A DNA stretch of 64,000 nt from Pelagomonas calceolata (taxonomy: Eukaryota; Sar; Pelagophyceae; Pelagomonadales; Pelagomonadaceae), in assembly GCA_918797485.1 (NCBI GenBank), contig CAKKNE010000002.1:3252501-3316500 (forward strand), written 5' to 3'. The translations under genes and the position numbers were made by a program. Every line of letters begins with the position of its first letter. Positions within the stretch are counted from its first letter, which is position 1. Under the pieces are notes generated by a model. That model searched no databases, was not told the DNA's origin, and was given only the letters and a program-made list of their open reading frames with translations. Positions 45,981-55,466 of this stretch are shown here, in pieces.

Positions 45981-48900
45981 ATGCCCGAGAGCAGCCAGCT
46001 CGAGCGCGACGACGTCGCGGCCTGGACGGCCGCGCGCGACGCCGTGATAGCCGACCGCCACTGCTGGGACCGCGAAGCGTTACAAAGTGAACACGCCCGG
46101 AAAGCTTATGCGGCGGACGCCTTGCGATGGAAGAAGCAGCAGGAGCGGCCCCCCTCGGACCAGATGATCACGGCCGCCGTCGTTTCCTCAAAAGCACTGC
46201 TGGGCCAAATCGTCCAGGAGGAGCTGCCCGAGCGGCTGCTGCGGAAGCCGCCCGTCAAGTACATCCACGCGATCTTCGTCGCCGTGAGAAGCGCCACGGG
46301 GCTTGGAGCGGGCTTATTTGACGAGAACCAGCACATCGAGGAAGAGCTAAGGGGCAACGAGCGGCACCGGCACGCGGAGCGGGCGCCGCAGACGCGCGCC
46401 GAGAAGACGAAATTTCTGGTCAACCTCGTGGCTTGTGTGTCGCAAATATTGGACGAGACGTGGATCGCAGCCAGGTGCGCGCCAAATCCCATTATCTCGG
46501 GAGAAGACGCGCTCGGGGCGAATTTTTTATTACAAAATCTCGCGAGGGCCGCCCTGCGCGGCCAGAAGGCCTCGGAGCGCGCCGTGAAGCGTGTCAAGAG
46601 GATCGGCGAGCAGGAGCTGTACGGGCGGAGCATCGCGATACGGCGCGCGGTGGTCAAGTCGCAAGCAAAATGTAGAGGAGACACGTGTCGACGACGACGG
46701 TTGGTCATAAGGCCGCGGCCTGATAGTCCGCCGGCCGAGGCGCCGCCCAAGCGAGTTTTTGTTAGAGACACGCGGGAACAGGACGCCGCCGACACGGCGA
46801 TCAGCAAGGCCATGCGCATGCGGAATTTGTTAAGAGATGCTGCGTTAGCCGCCGAGACGGCGCACAACGCCCAGGCCTTCCTCAAGGAGCTCGAGACCGC
46901 CCGCAAATTACAAAGAGAATGTAGAAAGAAGCTCTCAGCGTTAGATGCGCGGAAGAAGCACCTCGAGGTCCAGGAGGTGTTGTTAGCCGACAAAGATGAA
47001 CAAATAAGGAAAAGAGAAACACGGGCGAAAAGACTCACTGATAGGGCCCAGCGCGAACTGAAAAAGCTCGAAAAACAAAAACAGGACTGGGAGGAGATGA
47101 CGGCGACCGTCCGCGAGAAGAATAGCATCGACTCCGACGGGAATTCGACGATCGCTTCCGTCCAAACGTTTCAATCTAGAACGTCGACGTTCCAGCGGGG
47201 GGCGTCCGTCGATTCGCGCGCTTCTTCCAAGTCGAAGACGAGCGTCTCGGGCACGGGCGCGCAGTACGCGCGGGCGGCCCGGTTACGGGCGAAGAAGCGG
47301 CAACGTAAAAAAATGAACCAAGAGATCAAGCTGCAGGGCGATTTGGACATCGCGCGGGACGCCTTGACCCAGACGCCGTCGGGCGAAATTAATAGAGCGA
47401 TGCGCGCGCTGGGCGGCGCGCGCGGCGTCTTCGGCGAATTTCTGCGGGAGCAGCTCGTCGAGGTGCGCGACGAGATCGCGCGCATGCCCGAGGAGGCGAT
47501 GCGGCCGCGCGCGGCGCCGACGCGCGACGACCGCGGGGCGCCGGCCATGGCGTTCCCGCTGCCGCTCAAGGCGCCGCCGTCGTCGGAGTACGTCCTGCCG
47601 ATGGACGGCTTCGCGCCGCCGGCGGATTTGGGATTGGCGTCCGTCGCGCGGCTCGCGCGGACGCCGGAAGTGCCGAAGCAGCGGACGACCCAGCGGCGGC
47701 AGTCGTTGCACGACGCCTTCGCGCCGCCGCGGGCCTACGTTAAGGAAGAGCACGAGCTCGCGATGAAGGGGCTGGACGGCGTCGAGCCGCCGCGGCCGGA
47801 CGCCGAGGAGCGGCCGCCGGCGATGGGGCTCGACGGCTTCGAGCCGCCGCGGCCGGACGCGGAGGAGCGGCCGCCGGCCATGGGTCTGGACGGGTTCGAG
47901 CCGCCGGCCGACGACGACGCGCCGTCGACGGCGGCGCCGCCCGAGTCGCCGAATCGCCCCGAGCACGCGGTGCACGCCGACCACGTCGAAGACGGCCGCG
48001 TCCTCGTCCACCACGACACTGAAAATAATTACGGCGGCGACGACAGCGAGGACGACTACGCCGAAGACGACTTCGACGACGTCTTCGACGACGTCTTCGA
48101 CGCCGAGGACATCGCCGCGGACGAGGCCGCGGCCGATGAGCCGGCGGAGCCGGCGCAGGAGACGCCGGCCGCGGGCCTCCGGACCGCGGAGCCCGTGGAG
48201 CCGGCTCCGCGGGGAAGCATTAGCGGGGAAGGCGTGTGCTTTGAAGGCCAAGAGCCCGCAACGAAGGAGAGCGCGGCCTACTGGCGGCAGCGCAAGATGC
48301 ACGAGCCCGACGCGAAGCCCGGGTCCCGGAGCGACCTCCGCAAAATCGTGGCGCGGCGAGGTCACGTCCCCCTGGAAGACACGGAGATGAGCCTCGAGGC
48401 CGGCGCGGCCGTCGTCGTCCTGAAGAGCGAGCTCTCCGACGAGCCGGGCTGGATCTTCGCGACGAGGGGCAACGACGAGTGTGGCTACGTGCCGCGCACC
48501 TACCTGCTGCGCGACAGCTCGCCAACGAAGAAACCTCTGGACCGCCAACGTGTGGTGGACATCTGGACCGCGGAGCCCGAGGTCCCGGGCTACGCCGACG
48601 GCGCCGCCGACGAGGCCCGGGCGTTCCTGGAGCAGGCGCGCGCGCGGCGCGGCGTGCGCGACGTCTTCCGCGAGGACGAGCCCAAAAAAGACGAGGCCGA
48701 GGCGCGCGCGGCCGAGGCGGGGAAGTTGCGCGACGCGGTCGCGCAGCTGGGCGACTCCGAGTCGGCGCCGTCGACGGCCGCCGCGGTGGAAGGCATCGAC
48801 GACGACGCGTCGTTCACCCAACACATCGCCGACGAGGCGAATGCGTCGGAGGACGAGAACCCGGCCTGGGACTCGTCGGACTACTCGTCCGGCGATTTTG

Positions 48901-49136
48901 ATTATCCCGTGGACCCGAGCACGGCGGGGAACTCGCCCGCGCGGCAGCGTCTACGGAGCGGCCCGGGGCTAGGGGACGGCGACGTCGCGTCGCCGCCGGC
49001 GCGCAACGACGACGACGACTGGTTCGCGGCCGAGGAGCCGCCCAAAAAGCCAGCGCCCAAGGAAGTCGCCGGCTACCTGTCGAAGTTCGACGCGGACTTT
49101 GAAAGAGCCATGGCGAAGCACCGGCGGCACCTTTGA
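45981..49136 (+). CDS. IFT54/TRAF3IP1-like N-domain protein with SH3 domain
   Basis: 1051 residues. Residues about 60-200 match the MIP-T3 N-terminal (calponin-homology-like) domain of IFT54: VSSKALLGQIVQEELPERLL, RKPPVKYIHAIFVAVRSATG, GLFDENQ and KTKFLVNLVACVSQI. A long basic coiled coil follows (about 270-500, RKKHLEVQEVLLADKDEQIR). Then come 57-bp repeats encoding GLDGFEPPRPDAEERPPAM, acidic runs (DDVFDDVFDAED) and a single SH3 domain at about 800-850 (LEDTEMSLEAGAAVVVLKSE, GWIFATRGNDECGYVPRTYL). IFT54 is a subunit of intraflagellar transport complex B. The SH3 domain and the long tail are not part of animal IFT54, and the C-terminal IFT20-binding coiled coil is not obvious, so this may be a paralogue rather than the core IFT subunit. 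Confidence 0.78.
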   Translation: MPESSQLERDDVAAWTAARDAVIADRHCWDREALQSEHARKAYAADALRWKKQQERPPSDQMITAAVVSSKALLGQIVQEELPERLLRKPPVKYIHAIFVAVRSATGLGAGLFDENQHIEEELRGNERHRHAERAPQTRAEKTKFLVNLVACVSQILDETWIAARCAPNPIISGEDALGANFLLQNLARAALRGQKASERAVKRVKRIGEQELYGRSIAIRRAVVKSQAKCRGDTCRRRRLVIRPRPDSPPAEAPPKRVFVRDTREQDAADTAISKAMRMRNLLRDAALAAETAHNAQAFLKELETARKLQRECRKKLSALDARKKHLEVQEVLLADKDEQIRKRETRAKRLTDRAQRELKKLEKQKQDWEEMTATVREKNSIDSDGNSTIASVQTFQSRTSTFQRGASVDSRASSKSKTSVSGTGAQYARAARLRAKKRQRKKMNQEIKLQGDLDIARDALTQTPSGEINRAMRALGGARGVFGEFLREQLVEVRDEIARMPEEAMRPRAAPTRDDRGAPAMAFPLPLKAPPSSEYVLPMDGFAPPADLGLASVARLARTPEVPKQRTTQRRQSLHDAFAPPRAYVKEEHELAMKGLDGVEPPRPDAEERPPAMGLDGFEPPRPDAEERPPAMGLDGFEPPADDDAPSTAAPPESPNRPEHAVHADHVEDGRVLVHHDTENNYGGDDSEDDYAEDDFDDVFDDVFDAEDIAADEAAADEPAEPAQETPAAGLRTAEPVEPAPRGSISGEGVCFEGQEPATKESAAYWRQRKMHEPDAKPGSRSDLRKIVARRGHVPLEDTEMSLEAGAAVVVLKSELSDEPGWIFATRGNDECGYVPRTYLLRDSSPTKKPLDRQRVVDIWTAEPEVPGYADGAADEARAFLEQARARRGVRDVFREDEPKKDEAEARAAEAGKLRDAVAQLGDSESAPSTAAAVEGIDDDASFTQHIADEANASEDENPAWDSSDYSSGDFDYPVDPSTAGNSPARQRLRSGPGLGDGDVASPPARNDDDDWFAAEEPPKKPAPKEVAGYLSKFDADFERAMAKHRRHL
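47769..47906 (+). repeat. In-frame 57-bp tandem repeat, 2.4 copies
   Basis: Units at 47769-47825 and 47826-47882 and a partial 47883-47906 encode GLDG(V/F)EPPRPDAEERPPAM. Units differ at a few, mainly silent, positions, so the repeat is not brand new. Confidence 0.9.
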
Positions 49137-49158
49137 GTAATCCTACTAGTAGTGTTAC

Positions 49159-50994
49159 TCACGTCTCGTCCATGACGTCGCGGCCGCGCTTCTTTTCTAT
49201 GATCTCAAACTTCGCGGTGCGCAGCCGATTGAGCGCGGCCGCGACTTCATACCGCCGCGGCCGCGAGAGGTCGCCGTCCCTGCGGCCCGCCGGCTGGATC
49301 GCGTCGAGGTCGAGGCCGTCAAGGGCGTCGAGCAAGGATGCGACGCTCGCGTGCCGCTGCTTCGCGGCGTGTATAATCGCAGCGCAGCAGGCCCGCGTCT
49401 GGCCGACCTCGACGAGCTGCTCGACGCCAGACACGTCGCAGTCGTTGTTGTCGCCGTACTGGAAGCTAGATAAAGCTTTGCAGCCCGTGCGGCCGTCGGG
49501 GACGCCCGGTTTAGGCGTGCGCGGCGTCGCGCGGAAGGCGTCGGCAGGCATCGGGGGCGGATCTCCGGCGAGCGCCTTCGCGTCCGCTGTTGCGTCGCGC
49601 GGCGAGAACGCGTCCATCACAACAACAGCGTCCGCTATCGAGAAGTAGTCGCCAGTGCCGCCGAGCACGAGAATAGACGAGACGCCATGCTTCGTGGAGA
49701 GCGCCGCAGCCCGTCTGACGAAGGGCACGATCGGTTCTCGATCGTCAGCCACGAGGCGCGCCATCCGCTCGTCGCGAATCATGAAATTCGTCGCGCAGGT
49801 GTCCTCGTCAAACAGCAACGTCGTCGCGCCGGCCTCGACGGCCTCGCAGATCGCCGCGGCCTGCGACGTGCTCCCCGACGCGTCTGAGGTGCTGAACCTT
49901 CGCGTGAAGCCGGCCGGACGGCCCGGGACGTCTCCAATAAAACTGGAGATGTCCACGCTCTGCACGCTCCGGCCGTCCTCGGCTCTTACCTTGACGCAGT
50001 TCGGATCACTGACACATAACTCCCTCCCATCTCCCGGGACCTTGTCGAAGCAGCCGACCTGCAGCGCTTGTAAGAGCGTCGACTTGCCGTGGAAGCCGCC
50101 GCCACAAATCAGCGACAGGCCCAGCGGCAATCCTAAGCCCGTGACGCCATTCAACTCAACTCTCAAACCGCCGCACTTCTTGGAGTCGAACGCGACGGCG
50201 CCGTCGACCATGGGCCTATCATCATTCCCCGCCCGCCTTGCTAGTAAAGCGCCGTCGCCGATGAACGCCACGAGGCCCTTCGCAGCTAGAGCGTCTCGTA
50301 ACGATCTCTGCTTGATAACGGACGCAATGTGCCTCGCCAGATCAGCATCCTCGCGCGCGACGACCGCCTTCAATGCGAGATCCAAGGCTCGTTCACAAAG
50401 CACGCGCGCGCACCAGATGCCCTCGATGCTCCGCCCGGACGCGGGCAGCGCCACGGTAAACCTTACCTCGACGCCTCCACTACCATCCACGAGGCACGCC
50501 GTCCGTTCGAGCACGAACTGCGAGCAGACCGCAATTCTTAGCTCGCCGCCCTTCTTGCCGCCCCAGCCGCCCGTCTCCGTCCTCTTATCATCGCCCGCCG
50601 ACCGCGCCGCGTCGAAGAATTTACGAGAAATCCAGTCGCCGGTCGCGATGCGCGAGACCTTCGTCGCGTAGGCTTCATTAGGGAGTTGGGCGGCTGCCCC
50701 CTCAAAGACGACGCGGCACCTCGACGGAGGCGCGAAGGCGTCCTTCTGGCACTGGTCGATCTTCAGTTGCACGCCGCGCTGGAGCGTCCAGGCCGTGCCC
50801 CGCAGCTCTTGGTAAGCTCCATAAGACTGGCGTTCGAGACTCCTCAGGAAGGCGCGCAGGTCCTCGCCCGTGCCGCCCCGCGCCTGCCCGGGCGGCGGCG
50901 GCGGTAAGTGGCCGCCGCGGCCGCCCTTGCGCCCGCCGCCGCGCCCGCGCCCGCCGCCGTACTTCGCTTTGTAATACGCGCCGCGGCCGCCCAT
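49159..50994 (-). CDS. ABC-class ATPase (PF09818 type) with RGG N-terminus
   Basis: 611 residues from ATG 50994, which starts MGGRGAYYKAKYGGGRGRGG; the ORF continues to 51114. The ATPase core has a P-loop variant LSLICGGGFHGKSTLLQALQ, then KVPGDGRELCVSDPNCVKVR, a signature-like FSTSDASGSTSQAAAICEAV and Walker B TTLLFDEDTCATNFMIRD. This is the bacterial and eukaryotic predicted ABC-ATPase family that includes trypanosome MRB1590, an RNA-editing-complex ATPase that binds RNA. Bacterial members lack the RGG box, which suggests RNA binding. The extra N-terminal codons to 51114 look like a hydrophobic leader, so the start and any organelle targeting are uncertain. Confidence 0.85.
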   Translation of the reverse strand: MGGRGAYYKAKYGGGRGRGGGRKGGRGGHLPPPPPGQARGGTGEDLRAFLRSLERQSYGAYQELRGTAWTLQRGVQLKIDQCQKDAFAPPSRCRVVFEGAAAQLPNEAYATKVSRIATGDWISRKFFDAARSAGDDKRTETGGWGGKKGGELRIAVCSQFVLERTACLVDGSGGVEVRFTVALPASGRSIEGIWCARVLCERALDLALKAVVAREDADLARHIASVIKQRSLRDALAAKGLVAFIGDGALLARRAGNDDRPMVDGAVAFDSKKCGGLRVELNGVTGLGLPLGLSLICGGGFHGKSTLLQALQVGCFDKVPGDGRELCVSDPNCVKVRAEDGRSVQSVDISSFIGDVPGRPAGFTRRFSTSDASGSTSQAAAICEAVEAGATTLLFDEDTCATNFMIRDERMARLVADDREPIVPFVRRAAALSTKHGVSSILVLGGTGDYFSIADAVVVMDAFSPRDATADAKALAGDPPPMPADAFRATPRTPKPGVPDGRTGCKALSSFQYGDNNDCDVSGVEQLVEVGQTRACCAAIIHAAKQRHASVASLLDALDGLDLDAIQPAGRRDGDLSRPRRYEVAAALNRLRTAKFEIIEKKRGRDVMDET

Positions 50995-51259
50995 TTGTGA
51001 TAGGCCCGCCGCCGCCGCGGCGCAGAGGACTACTAGGAGACGCGTCGACCGCGTCTTGCTGTGCCGCTGCCCGATGCGTGCGGCACGCAGCTGACTGCCA
51101 GCACTTGGCTGCACAGGAGCTCTTGAAATTAGTCCAGTCTTGGCACCGAAACGCAGCCGTGCAGCCGCCAGAGGCCAAAATCAGTCTGAAACCCAAATCT
51201 GCGATGCCAGATGGTGCTTTAGCAAGGCAGCGAGGCCCTTTTTAGCGCGAGGCAGTCGA

Positions 51260-51285
51260 GCTAGCGGCATGTAAGACACTAGCAA
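51260..51285 (+). promoter_or_regulatory. Shared dyad motif, copy 10
   Basis: GCTAGCG, GCATGTAAGACA, CTAGCAA: identical to copy 1 over the full 26 bp. It lies 132 bp from the WW/Tudor gene start and 265 bp from the ATPase start at 50994 (145 bp from its upstream ATG). Confidence 0.82.
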
Positions 51286-51417
51286 ACACAGCGCAGCGCG
51301 GCGCAGGAGCCACAGCAGGGACATACCAGGCTCTACCGGTCCCCACAGGCCACCCAGGCTGCCACCAGACCACACCCATACGACTCCACCAGGCAAGCCC
51401 GTCTGGGGCAGCCTACC

Positions 51418-53976
51418 ATGGCTACCCCCCAAGCAGAGGCGCCGGCCCCGGCGCGAAGAGTGGAAGAGGCCCCCGCCGACCCGCTCCACGCCTTCCGCCT
51501 CGCGACGAAGCGCGAAAAGCTCAAACGGCGCAAAGCGGAGGCCGCCGCCTACCGGCCCGGCGCCGGGCAGCTGAAGGCGCGGCACCGGCGCCAGGACGCC
51601 GACAAACCGAAGCTCAAGCCCAAGACGCTGGATGTGGAGCGCTTCCGGAAAGCCGTACAAGAGGGCGACGTCGACGACGCCATTCAACAGCTCGGCTCGT
51701 GGGCGTCGCAGAGCACTTGTGAAAGGCGCGAAACCGCGGCGACGGCGCGAAAAAAACTCGAGGCGAACGCCACGTATCGACGCCAAATGCGAGAAGAGGC
51801 GACGGCACGTGTTAAAGATATGGTCGAGGACGCGCGCGTGCTCACACAGTTACCGTCGGTTGACTCGTTCTTCGAGAAGAGCCGGGCCTTCCAGGAGGCT
51901 CATTCGGTTTCGAGCTGCCCGACGAAGAGCAAGAGCTATCGGGGCGCCGTGCCGCGGCGGCGGCCGCCGCCGTCGCCCGTCAAAAAGGCGCTTTATCCGC
52001 AGCGCTGCGACCTGCCGCCCGTCGACGCGCCGGCGCCGGCGCCCTCCACTAATCTCTGGTGGGGCCCCGCGGAGGAATCCGAATCCGAGGAGGAGGAGGA
52101 ACGAGAGGAGGCGGTGCACTTCTGGGGCGCCGCGTCCGACGCCGAGTCCGAAAGTTCGGAAGAGGCCGAGCCGTGGATCAGGGACCCGGAGCTGCTCCTT
52201 TCCCCAAATGCTCTGCTCGAGCAGCAGCAGGGCTCGCCCCAGGACGCGCTGGCCGCGGCATTAAACGCCCAGGCCGCATCAAAAGACCGCCAGGCCTCCG
52301 AGTGCGAGCGCCACGCGCGCGCGTTGATGGGCGAGGTCCGGTCTACGCGGTCGAACTACGCGCGGAGCATATTATCAAGGCACGCGGCGCGCTGGCGCCT
52401 CGTGGGCGCGCGGCATTGTGTAAAGGCGGCGGAATTGAGAAGGGACGCCGCCGAGGCGGCGCGGGACGGCGTCGCGGCGCCCTTCGACCGCCTCGTGGCG
52501 CGGGCGCGTGTGGTGGTTGCGGACGAGCAGAAGAAGTGCGCGCGGCACGCCGCGCCGCGGGGCAACGTGCCCTGGTTGCGACGGGAACGAACGGAGAGCC
52601 AGCTGGCGCGCGCGGAGGCCGTCGAGGAGGAGCTGCGGGAGAGGAAACGCGGGGCGCTGCGGGACCATTTAGAATTTTGCGAGGACATGCGGGACGGCGT
52701 CCGCGCGGCCGAGGCCGTTTTAAATGCTCGGCACGCGGCCCACGGCCGCGCGGCGGGGCGGTCCGGCATGCACCGTTTCGCGGCGCGGCTCATCGGGCGC
52801 GCGCGCCGCCGCATCTGGCGGCGGCGGAAGCGGCTCCACAAGGTCGCCAAGATCCAGGCGGTCCAGCGCGGCGTCGCCCTGCGAGCGCGGCACCTGGCCT
52901 CCGACGCCGACTCGTACCACTCGCTCCGTTCGCAACGGACCATGCGGTCCGCGGCGACGGCGCCGTCGTATCGCACCTTTCATTCCGAGACGACGGCGCC
53001 GTCGCGGGCCGGGCGCTCCTACACGGCGTCGCCCCTCACGGTGCCGTCGACCTTCGGCGGGCCGTACCGACGGCCCGCGGGCCCGCGCCGCGCCGCGCCG
53101 GACGACGGCTACCGCGCCGCGCCGGCCCCGGCCCCGGCGCCCGCGCCGGCGCCCGCGCCGGCCGGCGCGCCAGCCGGCGCGCCGGGGCCGGCCCCGGCGC
53201 CGGCCCCGGCGCCGGCGCCCGCCGGCGCGCGGGCGCCCAGCCCCGCGCGACGGTCCGTGACGCCCGTGTCGTCGACGGCGCTCGTCGCGTACCGGTGGCG
53301 CCGCGGCGACGCGTGCCTGGCCATCTGGGACGACGGCCTCTGGTACGACGCGCGCATCGCCGATTATGGAGACGACGAGGACACCTTCGACATCCTGTAC
53401 AAGGACGGCGACTTCCGGCCGAACGTGCCGTTGGTGGACATCGCGCCCCTCGACCAGCGCGATTTCTTGGACGAGTCGACGGTGGCGACGGCGCCGACGC
53501 AAGAGGACGCGCTGAGCTACGAGGACTTCGGCGAGCGGTCCCTCGTGCTCTCGGACCTGGACGACGGCTCGCGCGTGCCCGACGTCGACGACGGCCAGGG
53601 CCTGGAATGGGAGACGGTCGCCGACGAGCAGGGCCGGACCTTCTACTTCAACCGGTTGACCGGAGAGTCGGCCTGGGCGCTGCCGCCGTCGCGCGCGGCG
53701 TCGCCGCCCCAGTCGCCGCCGCCGCCGGAACCCTACGACGAAACCGTCCACATCGACGAGTTCGGCGTCGTCCGGGCCCAGCCGTCCTCGGCGCGGCGCA
53801 CCGAGTCCTTCCGCTCCTACTCGTCGCGGGCCTCCTCGCGCCAGACGACGCCGCGGTCCAACCCGTACTGGGACGACGACTCCTACTCCTACGACCCGTC
53901 GGGCTCCCAGGCGCCGGCGCTGTCGCGCGTGCCCTCGAACGCGTCCAACTACTCGTTCGCGTCCTCGACCGGGTAA
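51418..53976 (+). CDS. Large adaptor with IQ-like, Tudor-like and WW domains
   Basis: 852 residues. The N-terminal half is basic and helical (FRLATKREKLKRRKAEAAAY) with acidic clusters (EESESEEEEEREEAVHFW). An IQ-like calmodulin motif, KIQAVQRGVALRARH, is near residue 480. An Ala-Pro run (about 560-610) leads to a Tudor-like fold, WRRGDACLAIWDDGLWYDAR, then ADYGDDEDTFDILYKDGDFR. A WW domain follows at about 725-755 (LEWETVADEQGRTFYFNRLT, then SAWALPPS) with both Trp in place. The tail is Ser/Tyr-rich. The WW domain binds Pro-rich ligands and the Tudor-like fold may bind methylated peptides or RNA. No enzymatic domain is seen. Confidence 0.8.
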   Translation: MATPQAEAPAPARRVEEAPADPLHAFRLATKREKLKRRKAEAAAYRPGAGQLKARHRRQDADKPKLKPKTLDVERFRKAVQEGDVDDAIQQLGSWASQSTCERRETAATARKKLEANATYRRQMREEATARVKDMVEDARVLTQLPSVDSFFEKSRAFQEAHSVSSCPTKSKSYRGAVPRRRPPPSPVKKALYPQRCDLPPVDAPAPAPSTNLWWGPAEESESEEEEEREEAVHFWGAASDAESESSEEAEPWIRDPELLLSPNALLEQQQGSPQDALAAALNAQAASKDRQASECERHARALMGEVRSTRSNYARSILSRHAARWRLVGARHCVKAAELRRDAAEAARDGVAAPFDRLVARARVVVADEQKKCARHAAPRGNVPWLRRERTESQLARAEAVEEELRERKRGALRDHLEFCEDMRDGVRAAEAVLNARHAAHGRAAGRSGMHRFAARLIGRARRRIWRRRKRLHKVAKIQAVQRGVALRARHLASDADSYHSLRSQRTMRSAATAPSYRTFHSETTAPSRAGRSYTASPLTVPSTFGGPYRRPAGPRRAAPDDGYRAAPAPAPAPAPAPAPAGAPAGAPGPAPAPAPAPAPAGARAPSPARRSVTPVSSTALVAYRWRRGDACLAIWDDGLWYDARIADYGDDEDTFDILYKDGDFRPNVPLVDIAPLDQRDFLDESTVATAPTQEDALSYEDFGERSLVLSDLDDGSRVPDVDDGQGLEWETVADEQGRTFYFNRLTGESAWALPPSRAASPPQSPPPPEPYDETVHIDEFGVVRAQPSSARRTESFRSYSSRASSRQTTPRSNPYWDDDSYSYDPSGSQAPALSRVPSNASNYSFASSTG

Positions 53977-53988
53977 CTATGTGTCTGT

Positions 53989-55116
53989 TTACCGCACCTG
54001 CCCCGACCGCACGGACACGACCTCGGGCCACGCCATTCGGAGCGGCGCCTCCTCGCCTCCGTCGGACTCGGACGACGTCGACGCGGCGTCGTCGTCGACG
54101 GCCTCGCAGCCGAGCGCCTCGCCGAGCCGATCCCGGACGTCGTCCGCGTCGTCGTCTTCGCCCACGACTACCGCCCCCGCGACGGCGTGGACGCCGAACG
54201 CCAGCGGTTTTGGTTTTGGTTCCGTCGCCCAGCGGAGGCCCGCGGCGCCGCGGAGCTTCGTCGCGACCTCCTCGGCCGCGTCGAGGCCATTTCGGCGGCC
54301 TCGCAAACCAACACTGAGCTCGACGACGCGGACGGTCGTCGATGGTTGCCGTGCTTTGATTCGCTCGTCGACCGCTCGCCACAGCGCGGCCCAGTCCGCG
54401 ACTCGTTGGCCCGCGGTCAAAGCGTCGTCGCCGACGGCGAGCGTCTCATGTTCACACCGGAGGCGCAGGCAGAACGGCACGAGCGTCGCTCGTTCCGTCG
54501 ACGCGGGCGCCGCGTCGACGCTCCATGCGCCGTCGCACGCGCGCTCGACCAACGAGCGAACATGGCCCTGGAGCATGCTGACTAATACAAAGCATCCACC
54601 GGGCCTGAGCACGCGCCTTAACGTCGCGAAGAGCTTCCCGACGCTCCTCCGACTCGCGTCGTCGTCGCGCGGGTGCAGCGCGTCCACGAGGCCCTTATCA
54701 AAAATAACGTCGACGCTCGCGTCGGACACGCCCGGCAGGGCCAGCGCGTCCATCACTTCAAAGTCGAGCGCGACGAGGTCGGTCGACTGCTGCGCCGCGC
54801 GGCTCCGGGTCACGCACTCCTCGCTCACGTCGACGCTGAGCACGCGGAGTTTGTGCGGCCCCCGCCATCGCTCCGCAAGCCCTCGCGGCACCTCGCACGT
54901 GCCGCACCCCAGATTCACGACGAGCCGCTCGCCGTCGCTGCTGTTGACATCAGCCAGCGCCGCGTCGACGAGCGCGGCGCCGCGCGCGCCGTCGACGTAC
55001 CAGTGGAAGACCGCGTCGCCGCGCTTCCGGTAGAAGGCGTCCCAGTAGTCGACGGTCCCGAACTCGTCGGCGGACCTGGGCAGCAGGTCCCGCGCGGCCT
55101 CGGAGAGCTCGGACAT
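53989..55116 (-). CDS. METTL13/EEF1AKMT4-like methyltransferase fused to eEF1B exchange-like domain
   Basis: 375 residues. The N-terminal 210 are a SAM methyltransferase of the EEF1AKMT4/METTL13 N-domain type: FGTVDYWDAFYRKRG, VFHWYVDG, motif I VVNLGCGTCEVPRGL, LRVLSVDVSEECV, DVIFDKGLVDALHP, and LRRVLRPGGCFVLVSM. Residues about 265-345 resemble the eEF1B alpha/delta nucleotide-exchange domain: VRVVELSVGL, then LDAAEEVATKLRGAAGLRWA, LAFGVHAVAGAVVVGEDDDA and ALGCEAVDD. Known family partners of both halves act on eEF1A, so a methyltransferase steered to eEF1A is the natural inference. The exchange half lacks an obvious catalytic Lys end and may only bind. Stops of this gene and the WW gene are 12 bp apart. 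Confidence 0.82.
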   Translation of the reverse strand: MSELSEAARDLLPRSADEFGTVDYWDAFYRKRGDAVFHWYVDGARGAALVDAALADVNSSDGERLVVNLGCGTCEVPRGLAERWRGPHKLRVLSVDVSEECVTRSRAAQQSTDLVALDFEVMDALALPGVSDASVDVIFDKGLVDALHPRDDDASRRSVGKLFATLRRVLRPGGCFVLVSMLQGHVRSLVERACDGAWSVDAAPASTERATLVPFCLRLRCEHETLAVGDDALTAGQRVADWAALWRAVDERIKARQPSTTVRVVELSVGLRGRRNGLDAAEEVATKLRGAAGLRWATEPKPKPLAFGVHAVAGAVVVGEDDDADDVRDRLGEALGCEAVDDDAASTSSESDGGEEAPLRMAWPEVVSVRSGQVR

Positions 55117-55323
55117 GTCTTTGCACGCGTCTTTTTATGAGCTCTCTGATCTGTGAGCGGCTTGCAGTGGCGTGCAGCTGGCAGCGAGTGGTGCAGCGTT
55201 GCAGCCGCAGCGATGGCGGTCGCTGTGCCACGCAGGCCGGTCCAGGCGTAAGATGCAGCTCTGGTACTCCCGTTGCGCACCGCGACAAACCAAAAGGACA
55301 TCGACGATTATATTAGGCACGCA

Positions 55324-55349
55324 GTTAGCGTACTGTAACACACTAGCAA
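55324..55349 (+). promoter_or_regulatory. Shared dyad motif, copy 11 (variant)
   Basis: GTTAGCG, TACTGTAACACA, CTAGCAAG. It is 207 bp from the methyltransferase fusion start and 117 bp from the RING-CH start, in a 350-bp divergent spacer. Confidence 0.72.
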
Positions 55350-55466
55350 GCTCTCAGATCGTCGGATTGCGGAGCTTTTCGCACCTCCTCTCCTCCCATA
55401 ACGCAGCCCCCGACGCGTAAGGGTGGCCCCGAGCACCGGCGGGGCAGCCCCGCCTGAGACTAGAAC

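Noticed and set aside
52059-54317. 752-codon alternative frame over the WW/Tudor gene
   Set aside because: Gly/Arg-rich with no domain; the chosen frame has intact WW and Tudor-like cores and a stop next to the convergent neighbour.
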